Below, one piece after another: positions 36,501 to 48,016 of a stretch of DNA of 64,000 nucleotides (position 1 is the stretch's first letter; each line of letters begins with the position of its first letter). The position numbers and the translations under genes were made by a program. Source of the stretch: Toxoplasma gondii ME49 (taxonomy: Eukaryota; Apicomplexa; Conoidasida; Eucoccidiorida; Sarcocystidae); contig NC_031476.1 of NCBI RefSeq assembly GCF_000006565.2, positions 4,302,458 through 4,366,457 of the forward strand, in the 5' to 3' direction. The notes beneath the pieces were generated by a model. It was not told the origin of the DNA, did not search any database, and worked only from the letters and a program-made list of their open reading frames with translations.

Positions 36501-37413
36501 TTTGTAGAGTCAGCTGCTAGCCACATTGCCGCCCCCCAGGCTTCCCTTCCAGCACCGGCAGACTCACTTTCGTGAGTCGAACAATGTGTCGCGCTACCGT
36601 TTTCCACATGATATCCGCGCCGTTCAAATTCAACTCTCGGCATGAGACAGCAAGGGCCTGGAGCTGAGCAGGAGACAGGTCTTTGGCATTTGCGTGGATG
36701 TCGCGCAGGAGACGGAGGAATCTCTCATCCAGGCTCAGTTGGCTGAACGTCATGCTGGTTTGAGCGAGCTCTTGGAGGTGAAACACCTTGAGTGACAGCT
36801 TCGTGTCGTCGTCGTATTGTTGGACAGCATGCAAAGTCATCAGCACCTTCTTCTCCTCTTCGCGAGACGCAAAGGGTACTGTGAATGGCGGACAGATTCG
36901 CGCGTACGCTCCGGGGGTGGACGCCGACGCTGGCGAAAACAGTGGCGTTCGCAGCTGCGAATAGGACCGCGTCCTCACAGCAGCGTAGCGCGAGGGAAGG
37001 CAGGCTGAGGAGTCAGTACACTCCGGCGTCAACGACTGGCCGGCACCGCCAGCCACACACGATGGTCTACTCTCTAAATGGCTTTTCCATCTTTCGAGTC
37101 TGTGTGCGGGTCCTGTTGTCTGAGCTGACGAAGAACACGGCCGTGGGGGCAGATGTGGAGATGCGCTGCAACCAAGTCTACGAGTTCGAGAGACGACGAG
37201 GGAATCCCGACGACTCACAATCGCGGTCGGCTGCTGCTCACCACTCTCTGCAGCTCTTGCAGCTTCGGACTGCGTTCGAAGAAACTGGACTCGGCGGCGC
37301 ATCAGCGTTTCCCGCATCGAGAGAGCGTCGCGAGTCAGCTCAGGCGAAAGAGGCCCTCGACCCCGACAGCCCGAGAGGAAGCATTCCTTCGAGCACCCTT
37401 TCAAGTTCACCAT
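33507..37413 (-). CDS. RAP-domain protein with helical (heptatricopeptide-type) repeats
   Basis: Nine exons in phase: 37413-36568, 36172-35994, 35734-35309, 35204-35096, 34995-34876, 34590-34522, 34409-34305, 34136-34050, 33941-33507; about 791 aa. The C-terminal ~60 residues form a RAP domain (LKRRHMKILGWKYVDV, then W-x-KL-x(5)-R). The middle has repeated ~35-residue helical units ending in patterns such as SMLLYGFASMNF, LAYALGRLGV and VHAAGKVGF, as in apicomplexan HPR/OPR-like organellar RNA-binding proteins. The N-terminal ~180 residues are Arg/Ser-rich and could contain a presequence. ATG 37413 was chosen because an acceptor (CTTCTCTTCCAG) lies one base upstream; ATG 37476 in the same frame is possible. 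By family, such proteins bind and stabilise or process mitochondrial or apicoplast transcripts, including fragmented rRNAs. Between 33774 and 33743 the frame is open, so no intron is drawn there. Confidence 0.85.
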
Positions 37414-39339
37414 TCTGGAAGAGAAGGAAAACAAAGGGGACGCGCTTCCCCCGAAGCCTACACAGGCAACGACCATCCACAATAAAGTCGGACGACCAGA
37501 ACCAAAGGAGGAAGTCGGGGAAAGCACCTGTCAGAACAGGGAAGGGACTGTACGGAGCATTTTTCAAAAGAAAAGAAGGCGTTTTTCGTCGTGTTGCGTC
37601 GAAAGGAACGGCTAGTTCTCTTGCGTGCCACAAACGCAAGAGATGCTCGCCACTGTCGCTGCGATTCGATTACTTTGCATTGTTTTTCGGCAGCACAAGG
37701 AATGGCGCGGCGGCAGCTGCTCGAAAGATATTTCCTGAGAACTAAGCGGAGTTTGAATCTCTAGGAAATCAACGGTATGCGTCCATCGTGGAGAGTTTCA
37801 CTGGCTGCGATGGGGCTGTCGATTCAAAGCGCATGCACAAAAAAGTTGAGAAACTCACTCCGCTTGGCCGCCACGCCTGTCGAGTGGCAACGACGTCGAT
37901 TCATCCGACTTTTTGCCTCGCAATCGTGCAGCTAGGCTTCCGCGTTCCCAATTTTTTCTCACTCTACAACGACATAATCCATGTGGCTCGGGCTGAAGGA
38001 AACGGAGGTTTCCAGGGAACGCAGCCAACAGTTAAAGCAGCGGTATAGCGATCAGCGAAGGGCTCCCGCCTCGCCTTTGTGTGTCTTGTAACCCAGACAC
38101 GACATGCGATTTTCGGTAAATGCCGCCTAGTTGTGAGCGACCTTTGCGGTTATAGATCACCCCTGGGTTGAAACACTCTTTGTTGTCTATCCTGTTGTCC
38201 ACACGAACGAAACTGGCCAGTTAGAAACAATCGACTGATTCCGAGTTCGGTGTTCTCCCCTTACGCTGCCCTTCTCAGAGAGTTGCCGCTCACCTTGAAA
38301 GGCGCATTCGAGATTTCTGCGGAGAGTCACATGTCACGTGTGGACAGTGTCGCTTCTTTTTGGAAAATGGAAGCTTCGTGCGATTCTTGGTGGAGACGTG
38401 GTATGCATCAAAGAAGGCGAAGGACGGCGTGCGAGAGGGTTACTTGTTGAGCACCAGTGGCGCAATGGATAGCGCGTATCCCTCCTAAGGATAAGGTTGT
38501 GGGTTCGAGTCCCATCTGGTGTGGGTTTTGGATCAGTTTCAAAAGAGGCTCATCGCCTTCCTTTTTTTCACTCTTTTGATCGGTTTTTGCTCTCAATGAC
38601 AACAGTGGATTGTTTCTCCTTGACGAAGAAGTGCCTCTACACCCCTTCGCCTCTTGGGCTCTGCTCCGTCCCCCCCCCTTGTGGCACTCACGGCAGTTCA
38701 ACTCGCGCTTGGCCAGTTCGGTCCACATTTCCGCTGCATCTCTACTCGTCAGCGCTGTTGTTGATCTCACCTCGTTGACCTTCTCATTTCTTTCTCTTCC
38801 GATTCTCTTTTTGCCCCCTTTCCTTCTTCAGACTCTCTCGCCCGCCTGTCGGCTCGTGGACGTTGGCGCCGCGTCCTGCCATGTTTGTTCTTCGCTGCTC
38901 ACGATTGTTTCACATTCCCCACGTAGTTTCTCTTTTCCAGTGACTCGCGAGTTTTCCCGGGGCTTTTTCGTGGCCTTCCTCTTCCAGATATCACACGGGT
39001 TCCGCTGAACACCTGCGAAAACAGCGAACTGCGTTTCACGTCTCTTTCTCTCCTGGGCCTGGCTGACCGCTTCTGGGGGATTCTCTGCCCTTGATTTCGT
39101 GTTTCTCTCGTCTCTCTCTTCTCATCCCCTTCCTTGCGCCCTTCTTGTTGCTCGTTTCGGCTCTCTTTGTCGCCTCAATCTTTGCTGTCCTTGCTTCCGT
39201 TCTCTCACCGACCCGTCGTTGATTGCCTCCACTTGAAGCTTCCCTCTCTCTGAGATTTTTTCCCTGTGCTTCCCTCGCGAGACTCACCGTCTCGAGTCTC
39301 TTCTCTTCTGTTGCAGAGCGGATTTCTTTCTTCCACACC
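37414..39339. promoter_or_regulatory. Divergent spacer between the RAP and lipoate ligase genes
   Basis: The RAP gene leaves to the left and the lipoate ligase gene to the right, so both promoters must lie here, with the tRNA gene between them. A splice acceptor (TCTGTTGCAG, ending at 39316) lies 24 bases before the lipoate ligase ATG, suggesting an intron in its 5'UTR; the acceptor just before 37413 suggests the same for the RAP gene. From about 38760 to 39310 the + strand is pyrimidine-rich. Confidence 0.5.
38451..38523 (+). tRNA. tRNA-Arg (anticodon CCU)
   Basis: A full 73-base cloverleaf folds: acceptor GCACCAG with CTGGTGT, D-stem GCGC/GCGC around AATGGATA, anticodon stem TATCC/GGATA around loop CTCCTAA (anticodon CCT, reading AGG), variable AGGTT, and T-arm GTGGG-TTCGAGT-CCCAT. 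Discriminator base is G; no intron; CCA is not encoded. The internal A and B box regions (TGGCGCAATGG and GGTTCGAGTCC) are intact, so RNA polymerase III should transcribe it. A T-run (38524-38529 region, GGTTTTG) follows closely and may be the terminator. Confidence 0.93.
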
Positions 39340-42300
39340 ATGTCCCTCGTACCCACGAGTCGGGCGGCGCTTCGTCCTCCTCTGCCCTTTGTTCGCAAAT
39401 CTGTGTTTTCTCCAAGTTCCACCGCCTCCTGCTTGGTCCATTCTTTTCAGACAAAAAAGGAGGGTAGTTGCTCTGGCGACGCTCCGTGGTTTCCGCGTAA
39501 CTGCTCCTCTCCAAGGAAGAGTCCAAACTCTCACTGTTCGCCTGCCGCGCTGCGTGAGTCTTGGTCGTCGCGGACTCCTGCCCTTTCCTACGGGCAGGGA
39601 AAGGCAGCTTTTTCGACTTCCAGGGATGTGTCGAGCTCGAGAGACCTCCACATTCTCTCTTCTGCTTCCTCAGACATCGTCGAAAACCTCGCAGCAGAAT
39701 GCTTTCTCGCTGACGTCCTTGGGCGGGGTCGAGGCCTGGTGACCTCCGTCGGTGGGAGCGGCACGAAGAGGGACGAGGCGCAAACTCAGAGGGCAGGGTT
39801 TCGTGCGCCGCTCCTCTTTCTGTGGAGAAATGACAAAACCATCGTCATCGGGCGACACCAGAATGCCTGGAGTGAATGCAACATTCAAAAAATGGAGGAA
39901 AATGGTGTGAAGCTCGCTCGACGCTACACAGGAGGCGGCGCTGTGTACCAGGTAGAGAGCGAACCTCTCTTGTCGCCTTCTCTGTCATTCTTTCTCCTAC
40001 CCTTTCACTCTCTCCTCTGCGTCCTTCTTTCTTCTCTTTCGTCACTCACTCGTTTCTCCTTCATTCCCTTCCCCGAACCCCCTCCGTCTCCTTCTTCTTG
40101 TCCTTCTCTCCTTTTGTCTGTACCGTTGCTTCTATCTCCTTTTTCTCCCTCGCCGCCTTCGCCTGTGTTCCTCCTCGTCTGTCTCCTTTTTCTGCTGCGG
40201 GTCGAACGTCTTCAGTCCGCTTCACTCGTCCAGAGGACGCGAGGTTGCCCTGATGATGCCCCTTAGAAATTCGTCCTAGGCGGCGCCTTCTCTGTCTTTC
40301 GCAGGACCTGGGGAACACATGCTTCACTTTCCTGGACCCTCTGGCGATGCACAACAAGGAGCGAAACAACAGAATTATTTTGAGGGCACTGGAGAAGGCC
40401 TTCGGCATTGCAGGTGCAGCGAGCGGGAGAAACGACTTGGTGGCTGCCGATGGCCGCAAGGTGAGCAGGCACAGAGAGGAAGAAAGTTGCTCTTGAAAAG
40501 TGAGAAAGGCACGGTGAGAGAACGACGACGCCGGAGCAAGGGAAAACGCCCTAGAGAAGCGCCGCGACTGTGCAGCGCGCCAAGAGGTCGCTTCGCTTTG
40601 CTGACGCTCTCCAGAGCAAGACGCATAATGTGCACACATTCTGGATCTTTGGAGGCGAAGGCCAATGACACATTTCTCCGCTTCCACTGCTTCCCGCCTC
40701 AGGTCTTCTTCCTTTTCTTCTTTCTGTCTCGCTTTCGTTTTTCTCGCTTCGTCCTCTTCTTTTTCGTCTTCAACTCTATCGCTGCTTCTTCTACGCGCTT
40801 TTCGTCTCTTCTCTCACCTGGAGTCTCGATCAAGCTTGATCGCGGCTTCCTCGCAGTGTCTCTCTGTCTCGGGCTGTTTTTAAAGTCTCTGCTTCATGGT
40901 CCCGCCGCATTTTGCCGAGTCTGTGCTGTGGGGCTTCTTGCGTGCATCTCCTCTCGTCGGTTCTCTTCGCTTCCTGCTTTGTCTCTCATCTTTCGTCTCC
41001 CTCCCCCCCCCTCGCTGTCTCGCCAGTTTTCAGGCGCGGCGTACTCGAAGTTGCCACACGGCTGGCTGCACCACGGTGAGTCGAACGGCGGAAGGGGAGA
41101 CAGAAAACTTCAAAGAACAGAGAAAGTTCAAAGACGTTTGTGCACTCAGAGTCCTCACAGGAGTATATGCCGAGGAGAAAAAAGTCATGTAACTGGTTCT
41201 CTGTAAAAGGTGGAATCCGCGTCCATATATCGCTTGTAGAAGATCGCGTTTTGGGTTTGGTTAAAGTTCAACACAGGCAACCACGTAGTCGAGGGCCTCT
41301 CACGTGTGTTAGCGCAAATTACTCCAGGTAGAGATGTGCCATCCTTTTTATGTATATATTTATATATTTATATATTCATATTCACACACATGTAATGACT
41401 TGTCGATACTAGTGCCTGTATACATCTTCTTATTTCGAACCATTTATAAATATGTCAATGCATATGTCGGCCTATTCACGTGTATACACCTATATATATA
41501 TATATATATATATTAATATATATATATATATATATGAAGGCCTGCTTTTGGCTTTACGAAATATATGTAGATATAGTTGATTGCAGCTGTGGATGGGTTT
41601 TCAAGGCACGGTGATGCGGGAGGTGGACTGTGAGGCTTTGGGGAGATACCTGACGCCGAGCAAGGAGAAGCTGGAGAGCAAAAGCGTGAAGAGCGTTGCA
41701 GCGCGCGTGGTGAATTTGAAGACTCTGCATGCAGGAATTACGCATGAAAACGTAAGTGACCCTCTGTGTGAGGCCGCCCGGACGAGTAAATACGTCCGCA
41801 CGCATCCGTCGAGACACATGTCCAAGCTGGGACTTCTCTGTCTACACAGAGCTCCGCACCGGCAAGGCGGCTCGCATTCGCCGCCTCACTGGCATCTCAC
41901 CATACTTGACGGAGAGGCTCCGGAGACGCGTTTTGCCTGTTTTCGCCTTCTCTCTAATGTGTTTGAGCGAAGCGAGATTTCTTTTTTTCTTTAGAGGTCT
42001 GTTCTTCGTTCTTCGTTCCGGGCGAGATGCGTCACCTCCCTCTCTCTCGGGCCAGACTCCAGTGATTCGTCTTTGTCCCTCTCTCTTCGTCTTCTCTCTC
42101 TCTTCTTCTCTCTTCTTCTCTCTTCTGTTGTCTCGTGCGCAGCTTGATTTCGTCGCGTTCCCCATGGCTGCCTCTCACTTGACGCGCGCTGCCTGCATTC
42201 CTGCGTTTTGTCAGCTGTGCAGCGCCATCGTCGATTCGTTTGTCGAGGAGTACGGGTCGGCGGCGGCGGAGGATGTCGTCCGCGGAATGGAGCCTGTAGA

Positions 42301-44439
42301 GAAACTCCGAATTGAGGGAACCGAGTCGTGCATGCGCGACCACCCGGTCTTCAGAAATCACGTTGAGACCCTCTCCAACTGGGAGTGGCGATACGGGCAC
42401 AGTCCTGCCTTTGAGCGCGCCCTCTCTCGTCGCTTTCCCTGGGGAACTTTTGTAGGTTTTCTGCACTCGTCAGGTCTGCCGACCTTCCTGAATCTGTCTG
42501 GCATCTCCGCGACTTCGCTCGGCCGTGTCGCCGCATCGTCCCCAAGTCGCACATCTTCCCGAACCTCCTGAAATATATCTCGAAATGCGCTCGTTCAAAT
42601 CCATCACTGCAGACGGACGCAGCTCCTCGAATCCGTAGATATTCTCATGCATATATATATATATATATATATAGGTATCCGTAGTTTTGTGTGCATGTAG
42701 ATTGATGGAGTGTCCGAAGAAGTTGTTTTTCAGTTTTTCTTGGATCCCCGGCTGTGTATGGACACAGCTCCTTTGTGTGTCTCTCTGCTTGCGGTAGTCG
42801 AGTTCTCTGGGATGCCTTTTACGAGCTCTAAAGCATACAAAGACCGAGGTGGCTCTGCATGCAAAGCAGAAGCGCTGGGATTTGAACTCCGAACAGAATT
42901 TCGCTCGTCTCGTCCCTTGTGAGTTGGAGCTCTTTCTGCATTTCTGCAGCTTTCTGGATTTCCACTTCCGACCTGAGTTCCTTTATCACAACTTCCAACA
43001 GGTTTTCGCATGTGCACTTTGTCTGCACACCCGACGAGGTGTTGAGGGGGCGAGGGCGAGCGCTGCGCTTCTGTTTAACTGGCGACGAGTCTGACTCTCG
43101 TCAGCCTGCGTATGTGGCGGACGCGCATGAGGCTGAAACATGCAACGTGTAGAAGTTTGGCATTCGGCGTTAAGGCGTTTGGATGCGATTTGCTGGTGCG
43201 CGCAGGATGTTCATGTCAATGTCTCCCAAGGATCCGTGACAGATGTGAAAGTCTTCTCGGATTGTCTCTTCCCTGATCTCGTGGACGCCTTCACTGAGGC
43301 CATTCGGGGTGAGTTTTCTCGTGACAAGAAATCAGGAAAGAGAGATAAACATCTTGTTTCTCAATCGAGATCCTCGAGCTAGATCGGTGTCCCTCTCGCC
43401 GAATTTAGAGACAAACCAGTGATGAAAGTTCACAAACACCGCTGTCTTCAGGTAGGCAGCTTTGTGACCCGCCAAAGTGACGCCAAGGTCGGTTTAAGGG
43501 CAGGGAGCCCAGCGCGTCTGGCATGGTTAGCCGCCAGCTTCGAGTGTTGGAATTCGAGCGTCGACGTTATCAGTGCTGCTTCACGTCGGGGGGATGCTCA
43601 GCTGAGCACGCATGCTGCGGCGGACTTTCTCGCAGCCATGCTCGTCCTGTCACGGGCCTCGAATGAGACAGGCACTGACATTTCCCCTAGACCGCGCCCC
43701 TTGCCTGTGTAGGCCGACCAGGTGTATTTTTTTACTCTCTTCTTGCTGCACAGACACAGCCGCCGAGCTCTTGTGCGAGTCTTTGTACTCGGACATACAC
43801 GCGAACTCATGTCTGCCTCCAGAAGTGTCTGAGCAATTGCTCACAAGTGCGTTTGTGCTTTTGTGAGAAGGCAAGAGGGTCAGTCGCTCGTGTGTAGGCC
43901 CCATCGTGTTGGGCGACTGTCAGTGTATGTACACCCGATCTCAGCGTGGACTCCCCAGACACCGACGAATGTTTGTGTATCAGGCTGTCGATTCACGGAG
44001 TCGGAATTGAAGCGCGCCATCCTCGCCATCAAACGTGAGCTCGCTTTTCCCGGTGTCTCCTTTGTCGTCTTTGTTCTGGATTTTCCGTCTCCATGGTCTG
44101 CAGTGTACCTTGCTGTCTCCTTGTCACCTTAATTCTTTGTTTGTCGTCCGTGTCTTTGATGAGTTCTTTGTCCAGCTGTTTGTTTTGCTTTTTTCCCTTC
44201 CTTCGCATGCGCGTGATTAATATATCTGCCCCTGTGTATTCTGCTTGCGTTCCTTCTGTTATCGGTCCTTCCGTTCTTCTTCCTTTAGCTCTCCTTTTTC
44301 CTGTTTTTTCTCTTTTTTTCCTGTATTCCTCTCCTCCCGTCTGCCTCTTTGTGCCCATGCAGTGGAGAAGGTCTCTCCAGAACTCGACAGTCACCTGAGG
44401 GAGTTCGCAGACTGGCTGTCGACGGCGACTCAGGAGTGA
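39340..44439 (+). CDS. lplA: Lipoate-protein ligase A (LplA type)
   Basis: Nine exons in phase: 39340-39951, 40305-40460, 41027-41075, 41606-41751, 42215-42451, 43206-43308, 43754-43846, 43984-44034, 44363-44439; 507 aa. After an Arg/Ser-rich N-terminal extension of about 115 residues with few acids, the fold starts at [11 protein letters not shown] with [15 protein letters not shown] (194-203) is the lipoate-pocket signature, DGRK (K256) carries the catalytic lysine, HHG (271-273) follows, and the C-terminal domain has W-x-WR, RFPWGTF and DVHVNV. Family role: it activates free lipoate with ATP and attaches it to lysine of E2 and H proteins. The N-terminus looks more like a mitochondrial presequence than a signal peptide, consistent with known mitochondrial lipoate scavenging in Apicomplexa; that location is inferred. 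The acceptor of exon 4 (TTTTCAAG) was chosen because it restores [10 protein letters not shown]; the exon 5 acceptor because it restores HENLCSAIV. Confidence 0.9.
41491..41535. repeat. (TA)n microsatellite, lipoate ligase intron 3
   Basis: About 45 bp of TA with one TTAA break, just upstream of exon 4. A shorter tract lies at 42651-42673 in intron 5. Confidence 0.9.
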
Positions 44440-45499
44440 GGCTGAGGAGCGGCCCGGAAGAGAAGGCAATCTGCAGACTCTGGAAGAAGATCTTTAAGCG
44501 TCCGAGACAGAAAATTTGAAAACATTCAGAAGGGAAGAAGACCTCAAAAGCCTCGAAGACAAGAACAGCTGGACTGGACTGCTTCAAGAGAAGCAGAGCT
44601 GGAAACTTCGAAGATACGACCATTTGGAAAGCCGTAGTTTCCACGTAGTCTACGTGTCGTCGCGAAATACTTCTCTCACTCATGTCGGTCTTCTTCTCTC
44701 TCCGCGGCGTTCGTCTGGCCCACTTGTGCTTCCTTTCTCTCCTTCCGTGTCTAGTAGCTGTTTTCTCCCTCTCTCGTATTCGTCGCGAGGGCGAATCGAG
44801 GTTGCCGCTCTCCTTCAGCCTCGTTCGAGTGGACTGCGAGCGCGAAAATCTGTGTCGCCTCGACTTGCTTTTCGCCTCCTGGCGTTTCCCTGCTCTCCTC
44901 CGAGGCGACGTTCGTCGAAGTCAAGTCCCCTTTTCGCGGCACAGACGAAATCCAGGGATGTACAAGTGCCACAGGGAGAAAGAAAAACTCTTCCGCTCCT
45001 TTCGTCATGCACATCACACGGACGAAGAACAAGACCAGACTACAGTTCACGACACACATCTGCTCCTCGCCTCTTTCAAGCACATGTATCGACACACCTA
45101 CGGAGAAGCATGGATTTGTCAAAGAAGCAGATGCGTATTAGTACCTCTCTTTCTCTCAGATATATATTGATATTAATACATCTGTAAACACAGACGTACG
45201 TACAGTCAGATATATGTGGGTGAAGACCAAGCCGTATGTATATATGCATATAGATATATATATTATGTGGAGATACAATTATACATACGGACACATACAT
45301 GCGAGTAGAGCCACCCCCCTTTACACCTTTGTCTCTATATCTGCAGTGACTGTGCACAACAAAAGGGGGTGTGAGAAGTCGAAGAAAGCACGAGGATAAG
45401 GACAGAACGGGAAGATGAGATTTTAGCAGGCAGACTCAACAACCACAATCTCTATACCCTGGAGACAGTGCACTGTCTGCGTTTCCTCGCTATTGATCC

Positions 45500-45805
45500 T
45501 TAATGAGCCTGTTGGCGCGCATGCAGATTTTGCGTCCTCCTCTCAGAGCAGAGGCCCACACACACGCTCGCCGTTTGAACAAACGCAGAATACTGAAGTG
45601 AAACGCACCGTGGGAGCATCCCCGGGTACGGACCGAGAATCAACAAAAGCCTACGCCTCGGCCTGTTGTGCTGCGAAATAATCTCTGTGAATGTGATCTG
45701 CGCGAAGTGTATCCATCCGAAGAAGAGCCAGAAAACCGCGGCTAGAGACGCACAGAGGGAGTAACCCGTGGGGGTAAGAAACACGTAAGCATCCAGACTG
45801 GTCAT
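45500..45805 (-). CDS. Small ORF with one hydrophobic segment (doubtful)
   Basis: An ATG at 45805 (context TTGGAATGACC) opens 101 codons to a TAA at 45500. Residues ~14-38 are hydrophobic (GYSLCASLAAVFWLFFGWIHF), followed by a basic RPRRR cluster, so it could be a small membrane protein. The last third is low in conviction and may be read-through of an intron. I recognise no family. Its place inside a convergent 3' spacer lowers the odds that it is real. Confidence 0.22.
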   Translation of the reverse strand: MTSLDAYVFLTPTGYSLCASLAAVFWLFFGWIHFAQITFTEIISQHNRPRRRLLLILGPYPGMLPRCVSLQYSAFVQTASVCVGLCSERRTQNLHARQQAH

Positions 45806-46440
45806 TCCAAAAAACTGTGAAAACTCAAGAGATAATTTCTTATACAGGACGGACTGAATATTCTATACGGAATCAAACTTTTCGAAAGAAACTAGACGCT
45901 GTTGTGGGGATCGAACTGTGTCGCACCTGGTGGCAAGCGAGGCGTCGCTGTGTGGATGTTGGTTTTTTAAAAGGAAACTGTCGTTCGTCTCTTCATGTGC
46001 ACACAGAGAGAGCTGCCGACCGCGCACATGGATTGGTCTGCACATCTCCAAACGACGCAGAAAGAAGTCTTCAGTCGAATAGCGAGGCACACGTGAAAGG
46101 CGAAACACGCAAGAGATGCAGATGATGGAGCGCGTGTCATCAAACAAACAGAAGATACAAGGCACAGACAGTGAAAAGCGACCCGTTCCCTCTTTTGCGC
46201 CCTCTGTGGCGAGCCACCTGAAATAACGTAGACAGAGCAAGCGCCGCAGGTTCTCCGGCTTTTGAAAAGGCCGTCGAACCTTGGCCGGACAGACGCAGAC
46301 CGCAGAACTCCGGTAACAACAGGAAACAAGCACCTTCTTGCCCTCGCTCGACGAAGCACCACGCAGCGACAATCCGCCTCTGCGTCAGAATCGCTGCACG
46401 CACGAGCCAACAAGTCACGAGCGGACCCGGACACCGGGGG

Positions 46441-46491
46441 GGGGCGGGGGGGGGGGGGNNNNNNNNNNNNNNNNNNNNGGGGGGGGGGGGG
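46441..46491. other. Assembly gap of 20 N within a poly-G tract
   Basis: N occupies 46459-46478. Both sides are almost pure G (46437-46458 and 46479-46491, each with a single C). The true length is unknown; poly-G stops sequencing and may form a quadruplex. It lies downstream of both flanking genes. Confidence 0.97.
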
Positions 46492-46879
46492 CGGTGACCT
46501 CCACACAAGCGCTAGCCCTACCGGGTGTGGCTACACCTGAGAGACTCAGACGAGCTCTACACTCCAGGTTGCCCGCTAGCGAAGCACAGTCCGTCCGACT
46601 ACGACCGCTACCTAGACAGCCGCCGGGTTGCCCCTTTGATGTGCACCCCACTGTCCCCTTTGGAGGCTCTACGAGCACGCGCGACACTGTCCGTCTCAGT
46701 CCTTTCATCCACCCACACACGCACATCCCAGCTTGTCTGCAAGTGTATGCACCCTCAGTCCATCAGAGGCTTCCTGAGCAGTGCGAATTCTCTGCTCGTG
46801 ACCCCGTCTTCACGTGTCACCGTAGATGTACTCTCCTCCTGTCCGCTGTGTTCTCTCATTTCTCCCCTTTCGCTCAACT

Positions 46880-47977
46880 TCATTTCTTCTTCCATTTTTC
46901 TGGACGCAGTGCTTGTTTGCTTGGAGGACTAGCCGCGACTCCGGCGTCTTCGGACCGGCTGCTCGCTGCACTGGTGGCCCCATTCTCTGCAATGCCTCAG
47001 AGATCGCCCAGGCGTGCGTGTTTCACTGCCTCGTTCTCGTCCTCTCCAGCATCGTTTTTCCTCTTCTTCCCCTCCAACTCGCCCTCCGCGCCTTCGCACG
47101 CCTCCTCACCTTCCAGGCGGTCCTCCTCCTCTTCTGAGAAAACGCACCCAAGACCGAACAGGCGCGCAACTCAAAGGAACGCAGAAACTCCCCGGCAAAC
47201 GTCTCCATACGCACATACAATCTTACGCACAAATGCATGCGCACACACTCACACACTCACACAGGGGAAACACATTCACAACTACACAGACTCATATATA
47301 TATATATATATATATATATACTTTTGCGTTGGCCTGCATGGGTGCGGAGTTCGATTCCTCGAGTGATTTCGAAAGTGTAGAGGCCACGTGAGCAAACGCC
47401 AGATGTCTTGAGCAGGAACGACACATCTTACCTTCGTCGAAATCTTCGTCTTCTTCCTCTTCCCCGTCTGGGTTGAAGTCATCCTCGTCCTCTTCGTCGT
47501 CGTCCTCCAAATCCTTCTCGTAGAAATCCTTCAACGTGGTATCTGCTTCTTCGTCATCGTCATCTGAGAGAGAAAGCGCCACATGAATCCATTCAGGTAT
47601 CATGTACACAAACGTCCGCCTGACAGGACAGCTTCCGGCACTGAGGCGGAGACACAACATCTGCGACTCGCAGACCTTTTCGATTTTCTTCGCGTCTTGT
47701 GCGTTCTTACACTCTTCCTCGTCCTCTTCATCGGAGTCCGCCGCCTCGACTTCTTTTCCGTCTTTGTCAGTGGAATCCAGCACTACCAGACGGGGGAACA
47801 TCTCAAAAACCTTCTGCCGGTACTCGCTCTGGTTGCTGATGGGACTCATGTCCAAACCCAAGTGCTCGAGGTTGCACAGATCTTTCTGCGAGCAAAATTC
47901 CACACATGTATATTTATATTATATGACTGTGCATCCACAGCTAAACAAATACACGTCTGCATATACGTTTATACACA

Positions 47978-48016
<39 letters not shown>

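Larger units (their letters stand above)
44440..46879. other. Convergent 3' spacer with assembly gap
   Basis: It holds the 3' ends of the lipoate ligase gene (+) and the ANP32-like gene (-). It contains the poly-G flanked gap at 46459-46478 and a doubtful 101-codon - strand ORF at 45805-45500. Nothing else can be supported. Confidence 0.5.

Noticed and set aside
40061..40687. 208-codon - strand open frame within the lipoate ligase gene
   Set aside because: Antisense of intron 1 and exon 2; low-complexity Arg/Ser/Glu composition.
42710..43040. Possible extra lipoate ligase exon between 42452 and 43205
   Set aside because: Joining 42451 directly to 43206 keeps phase and gives the continuous RFPWGTF-DVHVNV core expected for the family.
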